Shown: positions 7,496-16,005 of the stretch, in pieces
How positions within the stretch are numbered: position 1 is the first letter of the stretch
Layout: every line of letters begins with the position of its first letter
NCBI RefSeq assembly: GCF_029531655.1
Contig: NZ_JANRMI010000005.1
Coordinates: 62,001-126,000 of the forward strand
Length of the DNA stretch: 64,000 bases
Direction: 5' to 3'
Source: Bdellovibrio svalbardensis
Lineage (GTDB): Bacteria; Bdellovibrionota; Bdellovibrionia; Bdellovibrionales; Bdellovibrionaceae
Notes under the pieces: model-generated
Databases searched by the model: none
Seen by the model: only the letters and a program-made list of their open reading frames with translations
What the model was told of the DNA's origin: nothing
Program-made: the position numbers and the translations under genes

Positions 7496-9718
7496 TTATT
7501 TTGCCTTTTTACTCAGCAAATCCTGCCAAAGGACGGGGCTCACGACAAAAGACTCTTTATCGAGCATTCTATAGATCAAGACGTTTCGAAGAATTGCCTT
7601 CACATAGAAGCTGGTCTCATTCCAAGGCAACTCATCAAACCACAGCTCATCAATCGGAGCACTGGATGGCTGGTTGACCAAGGCCTTCACCTCGTCTCGT
7701 CCGTCCAGCCAGGATTTCATGCGATGGGGTCCTGCATTATACCCCGCCAAAGCGAAGGGCACATTGCCCTGAAACTGGTCTAACATCTGGGAAACATAGA
7801 ACGAACCCATGGGAATATTTACTTCAGGACGGAACATATCGTCTGGCAAACTGACCTGCAGCCCCAGCTTCTTAGCCACTTCCTGAGCGGTGGGCGGGAT
7901 CATCTGCATCAGCCCCAAAGCGTTGGATGTCGACACGGCACGCATATTAAAACCACTCTCTTGGCGAGTCAGACTTCGCAAAAGCACAGGGTCAATTCCA
8001 TAGCGAGTCGATTCTTTCGCATACAAAGAGGCAAAAACCGACGGATAGCCAATTCTCAAATACTCTTCACGACGCAGGCTCGGATCCGCCTCAAGGGCAT
8101 CATTCAGCATGCGAATCGCGGTGAAGTATTGATGACGCTCTGAAAGTTTCTGCGCAAAACGCACTTTCAATGTGGGATCTTTGATGTAGGGGCCTTCTTG
8201 AACTTCGATATGAGCTTCACTGGTCCACCCTGCCTCAGAAAGAATATTGAAACGTGTCCAAGTTTTCTTCTGAGCACCCACCAAGAAAATTTCTGAAGCC
8301 AAAACCGGAGCTTTGCCTTTTTGTTCCGGCCAAGTGAGCTTTCCGCCATTGGCTTCCGCCTTCAAGCGCATACCATAGTAAGAGAACGGATACTTATCGA
8401 TCAGTACTTGCGCCGCTTTCTGCGCACGCTCTTTATTAGTTTGTTCTAAAGAACGCACCAGCCAATATTGGCCATTCAGATCGTAACGATCACGGGACTG
8501 CAGCAAGAGTCTTTCCAACAAAGCTGAAGCACTGGTGTAATCTTTTTTTCGATAATAGATCAAACTAGAGCGAAACAGAGCTTCTGCGGCCTCATCCGAG
8601 CCACTATTGAAAGTGATCAATTTATTATAAAAATCCAGTGCTTCATCATACTTTCCAAGAAAGTGTGCCGATCTTCCCGCGACCCACAAGCTGCTGGTTA
8701 CCGTCGGAGATTGAGGATTTTTTTCGTACGCTGTTTGGGCCAATGCCAAAGAGCCTTCATAATCCAGCCGACGATGCAACGATTGCGCCCAATCTAGAAG
8801 TCTTGAAGAATCCGCTACTCTCATTTCGTGCAAAGCTTTCGTTTCGACATTCGCATCGCTGATGGAGTTATAGATCTCCAAAGGTTTATCCTTCAAACGA
8901 CGAGCCGCACGACTTCCAGGATATTGATTCAACAATGCCACACAGTCCTTCAGTGCGGGAATCAAGTCGCCTTGTTTTAAACTTTGACGAATGCGCTCTT
9001 CGAGTTTGCCATCTTCACCAGTCGCTTCCACAGACGGCGCGGAGGATTTTGCCACCAAAGCCTGTCCCTGCGTCTTTGCCAGAAACTCCAACTTATCTGA
9101 GATATATTTAGAATCCTTCTGTGCTTGCGCCTCTTCATAAAGAAACTGTGCTTCTTTATAGTCATTACGTGCTAAAGCCAAATCCCCCAATAGCTGATAG
9201 GCCTCTGACTTTTGATCCTTGGTAAGATCGGCAACCGGATCGAGGATTTGCTCGATACCATGTTCCGCACTTTTATTTTTATTTTTCACTTCCACTTCAA
9301 GACGGTCCAATTCACGACTTACCCAGGTTTGCCAAAGCTCCTGAGCCCATGGGCCTTCATGAAACAACTCTTTGTTCTTGGCTATCGCCGCCAATGCCTT
9401 TGTCTCGGCTGCCGACGATTTGGGTTTTACCTGCGACAAGCAATGCAACCACGTCAGAGCCACCCACCCACGAACTTCTTTTTGAGAAGTGAAAACTCTG
9501 GGCGCAAGTTCTGCACACTGATTCCACTTCAATTGAATTTCGAAACTTTTAAGCTGCGCCAAGGGTGACAGCTTACCCGCTTTTTTGACCGATTCAGTTT
9601 CGTAAAGATTTACGAATCCAGAGGACTTCAAATCTTTCTGTAGATCAACTTTTTGCACGACAGAGTTTGCAGGTGCAGCGTGGGCAACGACAAGGCTCAT
9701 TAATACCGCATGGATCAT
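7496..9718 (-). CDS. slt: Soluble lytic murein transglycosylase (Slt70-like)
   Basis: A 740-aa periplasmic exo-transglycosylase. There is a short signal peptide (residues 1-15, MIHAVLMSLVVAHAAP), then a long helical, TPR-like superhelical region (about 100-520), and a C-terminal SLT domain (about 570-700). The catalytic Glu lies in LTRQESGFN near residue 590, followed by ALGLMQMIPPTA and LAGYNAGPHRM. The ATG at 9718 overlaps the TGA of the upstream membrane protein by four bases and has GAGGGAG in place, so the two are probably translationally coupled. The pairing with a GT-C-type membrane protein is unusual, since Slt enzymes are usually encoded singly. Confidence 0.92.
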   Translation of the reverse strand: MIHAVLMSLVVAHAAPANSVVQKVDLQKDLKSSGFVNLYETESVKKAGKLSPLAQLKSFEIQLKWNQCAELAPRVFTSQKEVRGWVALTWLHCLSQVKPKSSAAETKALAAIAKNKELFHEGPWAQELWQTWVSRELDRLEVEVKNKNKSAEHGIEQILDPVADLTKDQKSEAYQLLGDLALARNDYKEAQFLYEEAQAQKDSKYISDKLEFLAKTQGQALVAKSSAPSVEATGEDGKLEERIRQSLKQGDLIPALKDCVALLNQYPGSRAARRLKDKPLEIYNSISDANVETKALHEMRVADSSRLLDWAQSLHRRLDYEGSLALAQTAYEKNPQSPTVTSSLWVAGRSAHFLGKYDEALDFYNKLITFNSGSDEAAEALFRSSLIYYRKKDYTSASALLERLLLQSRDRYDLNGQYWLVRSLEQTNKERAQKAAQVLIDKYPFSYYGMRLKAEANGGKLTWPEQKGKAPVLASEIFLVGAQKKTWTRFNILSEAGWTSEAHIEVQEGPYIKDPTLKVRFAQKLSERHQYFTAIRMLNDALEADPSLRREEYLRIGYPSVFASLYAKESTRYGIDPVLLRSLTRQESGFNMRAVSTSNALGLMQMIPPTAQEVAKKLGLQVSLPDDMFRPEVNIPMGSFYVSQMLDQFQGNVPFALAGYNAGPHRMKSWLDGRDEVKALVNQPSSAPIDELWFDELPWNETSFYVKAILRNVLIYRMLDKESFVVSPVLWQDLLSKKAK

Positions 9719-11241
9719 TTGATGTCTCCCTCAGGTCCCACCAGTTCGTAGTCGCCGTGATAACTTCCGTCAAAGATATTTTTTTGTAAGTACACCAAAG
9801 AAGTCTCTTTAGACTGACGCATAGGAATGGCTATTCTCATATAGCGTTCTGACAGCTCTGCCTCAACGGTCAAACGATCTTGATTGTCGCATAAATAAAC
9901 CAAAGCATGTGGCTGCACAGTACGACCGCACAAATCATAACGAACTCCAGACAGGAAACGCAAAACCCACGGCCAAGGCCATTGTTCTTTCATTCCAATC
10001 TGAATGATTTGCGAACGCAATTCTGGCTTTTCCTCCAACTTTGCCAAGATCAACTCTTGTAAATTCTTGAGCTCATAAGTCGAATTCACATAAACATAAG
10101 GGTGCTGAAATGAAATCGGGACACGGTAAACGGCCTCATAATCACTGCGAAGCTGCAGAGGTGCCACCGCCAGGAGGATCGCCACGAAGGCCCATTTGTA
10201 TTGGGGCCTGTCGGTCCAAACTTTTTGTATAAACAGAGCGAGGACAAAATAAAAACCCCACACCAAGGAAAGAATGCACCACACTGTTTTGTAAGGAATC
10301 AGAGAATACAGCAACAAATGAGTCAGTGAAAAAGCGCTCATCAAGCGCAAAGGCGCGTCCCTCATAAAGAGCCCCACGAAAGCCATCACGATGCCGATTA
10401 TGGCTAAGGGCTCCGCCACCCACAGGGTCTTCACCCAATATAAAAATTCTTTGTTGTGACCGGTTTCTCCCATTCCCGTTTTCATCCACGGCAGGAATGC
10501 TTTAACGAAATCCAAAATCCCCGAAGGGTTGCGCATAAAGCCCGTGAAGAAGGCCACAAAGAAAATTAACAAGAATGCCACTAGGGCCGTTGTTCCAACA
10601 CTCCAAGCATCGCGAAGTTTCTGCCAGGACAGTTGTTTACGCCACTCCTTGGGTCCCAAAAATAAAATTCCCACAAGAAAGGAGGCAATGGTCAACGCAA
10701 AAGTTTCCTTAAGGGTCATCATCCCAAACAAGCCCACCAGCAGAAGATCCAAGGACTTGTTATCTTGTTCCTCACCCCAGCGCAATATTCCAAGAGCAAA
10801 GAGCATTTGAAAGAACACGAAAGGCATCTCATGAATTCCCGATCGTCCAAAAAAAAGAAATGCGGGACTGAGCAAGACCAACAACAGCGCCGTTCCCTGC
10901 ATAAGTCGTGAACGCAAAAACCCAAAACTGAACAGCATCACACTCAGAACGCCAAATGTCGCAGGCACGGCACGAAGAGTGGCGATGCTGCGCCCCCAAA
11001 GAAACTCAAAAAACTGCAAAATATAAAAATACAAAGGGCCGTGATAGTTGTTCGGATCGTATTTGTAAAAACCCACCTTGCCCATCTGCAAAACAAACCA
11101 ACCATTGATACTTTCATCAAAGTGAATAGGTTTATTCGTGAGTTCAAAAAATCGAGTGGTGATAGCTGTCAGAAGAATGACAAGCCATAAAACGTATCGC
11201 GAGTATTTCGTGACCTGAGATGATTTCGCTGCTAATTTCAT
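9715..11241 (-). CDS. TIGR03663-like GT-C family membrane protein
   Basis: About ten or eleven hydrophobic segments span the 508 aa, so it is an integral inner-membrane protein. The first loop contains HFDES (near residue 40) and a following NNYHGPLYFYIL, the pattern of GT-C/PMT-type glycosyltransferases, and the whole resembles TIGR03663. Such proteins use lipid-linked sugar donors; substrate is not known here. It overlaps slt by ATGA. The divergent glycosyltransferase gene starts only nine bases upstream, so its own promoter must lie within that neighbour. The pair suggests envelope glycan assembly. Confidence 0.75.
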   Translation of the reverse strand: MKLAAKSSQVTKYSRYVLWLVILLTAITTRFFELTNKPIHFDESINGWFVLQMGKVGFYKYDPNNYHGPLYFYILQFFEFLWGRSIATLRAVPATFGVLSVMLFSFGFLRSRLMQGTALLLVLLSPAFLFFGRSGIHEMPFVFFQMLFALGILRWGEEQDNKSLDLLLVGLFGMMTLKETFALTIASFLVGILFLGPKEWRKQLSWQKLRDAWSVGTTALVAFLLIFFVAFFTGFMRNPSGILDFVKAFLPWMKTGMGETGHNKEFLYWVKTLWVAEPLAIIGIVMAFVGLFMRDAPLRLMSAFSLTHLLLYSLIPYKTVWCILSLVWGFYFVLALFIQKVWTDRPQYKWAFVAILLAVAPLQLRSDYEAVYRVPISFQHPYVYVNSTYELKNLQELILAKLEEKPELRSQIIQIGMKEQWPWPWVLRFLSGVRYDLCGRTVQPHALVYLCDNQDRLTVEAELSERYMRIAIPMRQSKETSLVYLQKNIFDGSYHGDYELVGPEGDIK

Positions 11242-11250
11242 TAGCTACTT

Positions 11251-11988
11251 ATGGTAAAGGTGGAATCCTCTGTGTCAACTCCTCACTGCTCTATGATCAT
11301 GTATCTCAATAAGGATGCGGCCTTAATTCCGGCCTTCCTGCGTGATTTGCGCAGCTTCTTTGCCAAGTTTCCCGTCCACTATGAAGTGATTGCGGTGGTC
11401 GAAAAAAATGCCACTCAAAGTTTGCAGTTGCTGCAAACCGAACAAAGTCTTTCTCCTGAAAAAGAGCGCATCCACATTCACCAAAACAAGAAACACCTCG
11501 GTCGGGCCCAAAGTCTGATGCTGGGGTTTGAAATAGCACGCTCTGAATATTTGCTCGTGGTGAACCCAGAAATGGCCTCACCCTTGGGTGACGTTTTCAA
11601 GCTTTGGCAACATCTGGTCGGTGAAGACCAGATCGACATTTGCTGGGGGGACCGTTACCGTCGGAAGGACAGCCCTTTTACATCCTCCTCCAGCCCGCGC
11701 ATTCGCACGGAGCACTTCTTCAATGATCTATTGCGCGGTAAAAGTCCTGAAGACATTCAAGATCCGCTTTGTGAAGTGATCGCTCTCAAAAAACAATCCT
11801 GGAACAGACTTCGCCCGGAACTTAAGAAAAATAAAATCAGTGGGTGGTATTTGGCCGCGGCAATCCAAAAATGCCATGCCATTCATTCATTCAAAATCAT
11901 TGAACTTCCCGTCTATGATTCTGGCGTCACTTCAAAATCTTACTCTGTATGGAGTGAGCGTTGGCGCCTGATTCGACGCCTAAAGTAG
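11251..11988 (+). CDS. Family 2-like glycosyltransferase
   Basis: The first 120 residues look like a GT-A fold: HYEVIAVVEKN beta strand, HLGRAQSLMLGFEIARSEYLLVVNPEM with a degenerate DxD position, then DICWGDRYRR. This resembles dolichyl-phosphate/undecaprenyl-phosphate sugar transferases but has no C-terminal membrane segment. The start is uncertain: the ATG at 11251 lacks a good ribosome site, whereas a GTG at 11272 is preceded by AAGGTGGA. It is divergent from the GT-C protein and could supply its lipid-linked sugar. Its 3' end overlaps the convergent hydrolase gene by 62 bases. Confidence 0.7.
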   Translation: MVKVESSVSTPHCSMIMYLNKDAALIPAFLRDLRSFFAKFPVHYEVIAVVEKNATQSLQLLQTEQSLSPEKERIHIHQNKKHLGRAQSLMLGFEIARSEYLLVVNPEMASPLGDVFKLWQHLVGEDQIDICWGDRYRRKDSPFTSSSSPRIRTEHFFNDLLRGKSPEDIQDPLCEVIALKKQSWNRLRPELKKNKISGWYLAAAIQKCHAIHSFKIIELPVYDSGVTSKSYSVWSERWRLIRRLK

Positions 11989-12952
11989 CAGTCATCGCCT
12001 GCAAAGCTTCATTCAAGTAGTAATCCAGCCAACGATTTGTTCCAAGGGGTGTTGGCATTTTGGAGAGATATCCCAAATGACCTCCCCGGGGCTCAATATG
12101 CAATTGGATATTCTTCGGGAAGACTGACTTTTGATATTCTCGCACCGCCACAAAAGGATCATCGGCTGCAGTTAAAACATAAGTTGGAGTTTCAATCTTA
12201 GATAGATAGTTTTTCGCCGAACATCGTTCATAGTAGTCTTCACGGTCTCTAAAGTTTGCTGCATCCGCCGTATAGATTTGATCGAAGTCATGAATGGTCG
12301 CCCACCATGGAATCTCGTAGCGCTTTGCAATCAACCCGGTACGATGTTTCTCTTTAATATTTTCGCGAAGGCGATGGACAAATCGAGCGTCATAAACTCG
12401 ATTGAAGCCTGTTTTTAAAAGCTGCGAGCCTGCCGCAAGATTGATCGGAGCATTGACGGTGATCGCACCATCGGGCTTTTCTTCACCGCGAAAGCCCCCC
12501 AGCAAACAAAGAACGATATTTCCGCTCATTGAATAACCAATAGTGATTTGCTTTTGTCCCGGGAATTTCGAACGTAAAACTTTTAAAACTTCAGAGACAT
12601 CTTCCGCTCTGCCGGAATGATAAGGATGTCTGGCGTGATGTGCTCCGTGACCGGCGCCACGGTGATTAACCAAAACCACCGTGTGCCCCAGACGTCGACA
12701 AAGAATCGCCGTCCTTTGCATATAGTCCGCATAAACGTCCCCAGAGAGACCGTGATACAGACTGACCACAACCCCCGTGTGACCCTGATGATAAAAACAA
12801 AAAAGTCGATCCCCGTCAGGAAGATCGACTTCAAAATTTTGTCCGAGATTTTCGAGCTCAGGTGATTTCAGAAAGTGCGCCCACAAAGTTTGTCCGTGAC
12901 CGCTAGCGGCCCAGAATGGAGCTTCACATGAAATCAGCTTTAGTCTTTGCAA
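11927..12952 (-). CDS. YheT-like alpha/beta hydrolase
   Basis: A 341-aa cytoplasmic alpha/beta-hydrolase of the YheT/COG0429 type. Landmarks are WAASGHGQTLWAH at the N-terminus, HGLSGDVYADY (oxyanion region), GYSMSGNIVL (nucleophile Ser, GxSxG), an Asp in TAADDPFV and the His in EPRGGHLGYL. Substrate unknown; relatives act on esters. The start is a TTG at 12952, since the N-terminal YheT signature begins within a dozen residues and no ATG is available; GGAA lies seven bases upstream. It overlaps the upstream gene by 13 bases and the convergent glycosyltransferase by 62. Confidence 0.85.
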   Translation of the reverse strand: MQRLKLISCEAPFWAASGHGQTLWAHFLKSPELENLGQNFEVDLPDGDRLFCFYHQGHTGVVVSLYHGLSGDVYADYMQRTAILCRRLGHTVVLVNHRGAGHGAHHARHPYHSGRAEDVSEVLKVLRSKFPGQKQITIGYSMSGNIVLCLLGGFRGEEKPDGAITVNAPINLAAGSQLLKTGFNRVYDARFVHRLRENIKEKHRTGLIAKRYEIPWWATIHDFDQIYTADAANFRDREDYYERCSAKNYLSKIETPTYVLTAADDPFVAVREYQKSVFPKNIQLHIEPRGGHLGYLSKMPTPLGTNRWLDYYLNEALQAMTATLGVESGANAHSIQSKILK

Positions 12953-13410
12953 TAGTATGTTCCGTTAACCATCACATAACCATCTGGGCGATTGCCGCGA
13001 GGATCGTGATGAAGCCAGTGAAGCATTGCTCCTACTTCAGTCCATAAAAACATTCCGCCCATTGCTACTACGTCGCCAACTTTAATTGGAACGCGTGGGC
13101 ACATGTCAGAATTATACACGGCTTGCATAAGCTTGCCATTAGAAAGACGTACAACCCACTTTTGATGCTTTAAACCACTGTTGTCATCTGGCAAAAGTTG
13201 AATCACAACCATTCCTGAACCTTCTACGAAGTTCACTCTTTTTTTACCTTCAACCGCTCTTACAATCATTGCATCCCCTGCAGTTGGATTGAAAAACGAA
13301 ACTGTTTCTTCTTGGCTAGAATTATTGCCATGTTTATTTTTTGCTTCGGCAGTTGAGATCACCAAAGTTGCGGTCAGAGACAATAGAACAAGTTTGCTAA
13401 AAGCCTTCAT
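12940..13410 (-). CDS. Small exported protein of unknown function
   Basis: Unknown family. The start is the ATG at 13410, preceded by GGGGGG; an in-frame ATG at 13425 has no ribosome site. Residues 1-21 (MKAFSKLVLLSLTATLVIS) form a signal peptide cut after AEA. The mature part is about 135 aa and ends in a Cys (YYCKD) with one other Cys (SDMCPRVP), so one disulfide is possible. It is followed with a 13-base overlap by the YheT-like hydrolase. Confidence 0.7.
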   Translation of the reverse strand: MKAFSKLVLLSLTATLVISTAEAKNKHGNNSSQEETVSFFNPTAGDAMIVRAVEGKKRVNFVEGSGMVVIQLLPDDNSGLKHQKWVVRLSNGKLMQAVYNSDMCPRVPIKVGDVVAMGGMFLWTEVGAMLHWLHHDPRGNRPDGYVMVNGTYYCKD

Positions 13411-13548
13411 GGAATTTCCCCCCATCCATTTATGTGCTTAAATTGCTTCTATCAAATGTGCGGACAAAGACAAATATTAATACTGTTATGAATAACGAAA
13501 TTCATAGAATGAATAGAAACAACCCCTACCTGACAGAATCTGAAATTC

Positions 13549-14025
13549 TTATTTATATACGACATTCTCGATAGTTACATAGTCTTCACCAGAGGGCTTG
13601 ACGAGTTTGACCTCATCCCCCAATTTCTTGCCCAATAACGCACGCGCTACTGGTGATTTCCATGAAATTTTCCCCTGTTTGGGATCGAATTCGTCCTCAC
13701 CCACAATTTGGTAGGTTATTTCATCGCCATCTTCATTGAGCAAAGTCACAGTGGCGCTGAAAAGTACGGTGGGCCCCTTCATCACTTTTGGATCTACAAC
13801 TTCGGCATCTTCAATTCGCTTCGTTAAAAAGCGCACACGTTTATCAATCTCACGCAAGCGACGCTTGCCATATTGATAGTCCGCATTTTCAGAACGATCT
13901 CCATTGCTCGCAGCCCATGCAACAACTTCGACAAGCTTAGGACGCTCGACATGCATGAGCTCTTGATACTCGGCGCGGAGTTTTGCTAGACCTTCGGGGG
14001 TGATGTAATTTTTGCTGTGATCCAT
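13549..14025 (-). CDS. greB: Transcription elongation factor GreB
   Basis: It rescues backtracked RNA polymerase by stimulating transcript cleavage. The N-terminal coiled coil (residues about 8-75) ends in a tip with the acidic pair in GDRSENADYQYGKRRLREID, and the diagnostic GreB stretch RPKLVEVVAWAASNGDRSE is present. The C-terminal FKBP-like domain contains SPVARALLGKKLGDEV. I prefer the ATG at 14025 (GAGG very close); a TTG at 14034 is an alternative. The 158-aa length is normal. It is a single gene divergent from the fecR operon. Confidence 0.94.
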   Translation of the reverse strand: MDHSKNYITPEGLAKLRAEYQELMHVERPKLVEVVAWAASNGDRSENADYQYGKRRLREIDKRVRFLTKRIEDAEVVDPKVMKGPTVLFSATVTLLNEDGDEITYQIVGEDEFDPKQGKISWKSPVARALLGKKLGDEVKLVKPSGEDYVTIENVVYK

Positions 14026-14071
14026 AGTCCTCAACTCTAGACCAAAATACCCAGGGATGCCACCCGGAAAA

Positions 14072-14089
14072 ATCCCCTACCTGGGGGAT
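14072..14089. promoter_or_regulatory. Short inverted repeat between greB and the FecR operon
   Basis: ATCCCC (14072-14077) and GGGGAT (14084-14089) with a six-base centre lie in the 126-base divergent gap. It could be an operator or part of a leader hairpin; no partner protein can be named. Confidence 0.3.
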
Positions 14090-14151
14090 CCTAGCCCTTA
14101 GCTCCGTAAAACATTCCGACATATATTCCGAAAAAAGAGCTGGAGGAACTG

Positions 14152-16005
14152 ATGAAAAAACAGTGGAAGAGATTAGTTATTGCAGCTGTATGCTCGTCAT
14201 CAGTTTTTGCCGGCACCTATTATTGGTACAAATCCACAGATCTCTCTTCTTCCTCCCATGGCAATGAAAAACCTTTGGCCTACGTAGGCAAAGTCGTCGA
14301 CGACATTCAACGCCGTCCCGCTTCTCGATTGTTGTGGCAGCTCGTGAATCAAGGCGAACCTCTTTATAATGGTGAAGCCGTGCGTACTTCCGAGCGTGGT
14401 GAGGTGCGAATTCAATTCACCGATTCAGATCGCTATTTGGATCTGGAACCAGAATCACTCATCGTGATCAAAAAAACTGAAGGCGAAATCGCCCTTGATT
14501 TGATGGAAGGTAGTCTTTTCGTCAATGCCAAAGCTGGAGCCGCAGATGCTGCTGGCGCGCCAGGGCTGGTGCTCTCTTCTGCAAATGGAAAAGTCGATCT
14601 CTCGAATGCTTCCGCCGCTCTTTCCAAAGGGCGCGGCAGTGCTGTCGATGTCCAGGTCTTAGAGGGTAAAGCGTCTTTGAAGGGAAAAGATGGACAAAGC
14701 AAAGAACTCACGACGGGTTCTTTCGGTGCTTTGGGATCCAGCGGATTTGAGTTCGATAGAAATAACCTCAAAGTTTTAACTCCGGTCCAAAGCAAACCGA
14801 TTGCCATGGATGCGGAAGACATCAAAGAGATCCCTTTCCAATGGAGTGGCTTCCCACCAAACACCGAAGTGGCTTTGTGGGTGGGCCCAACCCGTAAATC
14901 AGTGAAGTTCTTAACCAAGGCTCCTTTGGGAAAATCAGATCTTTCAACCAAACTTCCATTTGGTAAACATTATTGGAAGCTGGTCGCTTCAACACCACAA
15001 GGTCAGGTCGTTGGAGAAAGTCCTATTTACAGAACAGAGGTTATTGCTCGCTATGCTCCCACAGTGGTCTTCCCGACTTCTGATGCTGAGATCCCAGCGA
15101 ACACGACTCCATTTGATATGAGTTTCAAATGGCAAAAAGGCGAGGACACTCGCTCTGTGACTTTGGAAATTTGGTCCGATGCTGAATTGAAACAAAAAAT
15201 CGCCTCTAAAACATTTAGTACTGAAGAAAGTTACACGCTGCCAGCGTTGAAGAGCGGCACCTACTTCTGGCGTATGAATTCTTACTATATTGATTCAGAC
15301 AAGCCCGTTCTGGGCAAGCTTCAGAAGTTTTCTGTCAAACCTGTTGCGCAGGTTCGCGTAGAAGCCGTGAAACCTCCGGTCGTTCCGGTCAACGTGGCAT
15401 TCACTATGCCGGAAAATAAACCATTTTATTATGTGGGCACACCGCAAATCAATCTGGCTTGGAACGCCGACAAAGTGGATCAAGTTTCTGGCTACCGCGT
15501 TAAACTGCATGGTGAAAACGAAGATCCTGCCACTGCGACCAGTATAGATATTAAAGAAAATAAATTAACCACCCCTGTGGCAAAGCCAGGTCGCTATATT
15601 GCCTCCATTGAGGCACTAGACAAAGAGGGCCAAGTACTGGGCACTTCGATTTCGCAGCCTTTAGAGGTTTCGCCTCTGCCAAACATCGCGGCTCCGGGCT
15701 TCATACCGGCTCAAGGTGTGCTGCAAGCTGGAACAGATGGTCGTTCACAACTTGAATGGACTTCCGTGGAAGGCGCAAAAGAATATTGGCTGACCGTCAA
15801 AAAAGATGGCAAAGAGCTCAAACGCACCAAATACACAACCAATGCCACTGCTTTAAGAAATTTATTGCCGGGCGAATATGATGTCGAGATTTCTGCAGTC
15901 GACACTTATGGCCGTTTGAGCGAAGTCAGTCCGACACGCAAACTCTTAGTACCTGATAAATCTGGCGTTCGCGCGCCGACATTGAAGAAAATCAAGGTGA
16001 ATTGA
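14152..16005 (+). CDS. FecR-domain periplasmic protein with Ig/FN3-like repeats
   Basis: The N-terminus has one membrane segment or signal (residues 5-22), then a FecR domain (about 40-200) recognisable by GEAVRTSERGEVRIQF, LDLEPESLIVI and DLMEGSLFVNAKAG. The rest is three or four beta-sandwich units of Ig/FN3 type (FQWSGFPPNTEVALWVG, FKWQKGEDTRSVTLEIW, LAWNADKVDQVSGYRVK, LEWTSVEGAKEYWLTV). It should sit in the periplasm and sense or scaffold. GCTGGAGGAACTG gives a strong ribosome site before the ATG at 14152. It is first in a three-gene operon coupled by TGATG to the next gene. Unlike FecR of iron uptake, there is no ECF sigma gene nearby. Confidence 0.82.
   Translation: MKKQWKRLVIAAVCSSSVFAGTYYWYKSTDLSSSSHGNEKPLAYVGKVVDDIQRRPASRLLWQLVNQGEPLYNGEAVRTSERGEVRIQFTDSDRYLDLEPESLIVIKKTEGEIALDLMEGSLFVNAKAGAADAAGAPGLVLSSANGKVDLSNASAALSKGRGSAVDVQVLEGKASLKGKDGQSKELTTGSFGALGSSGFEFDRNNLKVLTPVQSKPIAMDAEDIKEIPFQWSGFPPNTEVALWVGPTRKSVKFLTKAPLGKSDLSTKLPFGKHYWKLVASTPQGQVVGESPIYRTEVIARYAPTVVFPTSDAEIPANTTPFDMSFKWQKGEDTRSVTLEIWSDAELKQKIASKTFSTEESYTLPALKSGTYFWRMNSYYIDSDKPVLGKLQKFSVKPVAQVRVEAVKPPVVPVNVAFTMPENKPFYYVGTPQINLAWNADKVDQVSGYRVKLHGENEDPATATSIDIKENKLTTPVAKPGRYIASIEALDKEGQVLGTSISQPLEVSPLPNIAAPGFIPAQGVLQAGTDGRSQLEWTSVEGAKEYWLTVKKDGKELKRTKYTTNATALRNLLPGEYDVEISAVDTYGRLSEVSPTRKLLVPDKSGVRAPTLKKIKVN

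Noticed and set aside
14152-16005. FecR iron-uptake regulator
   Set aside because: The FecR domain is present, but no sigma factor or TonB receptor is adjacent and the rest is Ig/FN3-like, so an iron role is not supported.
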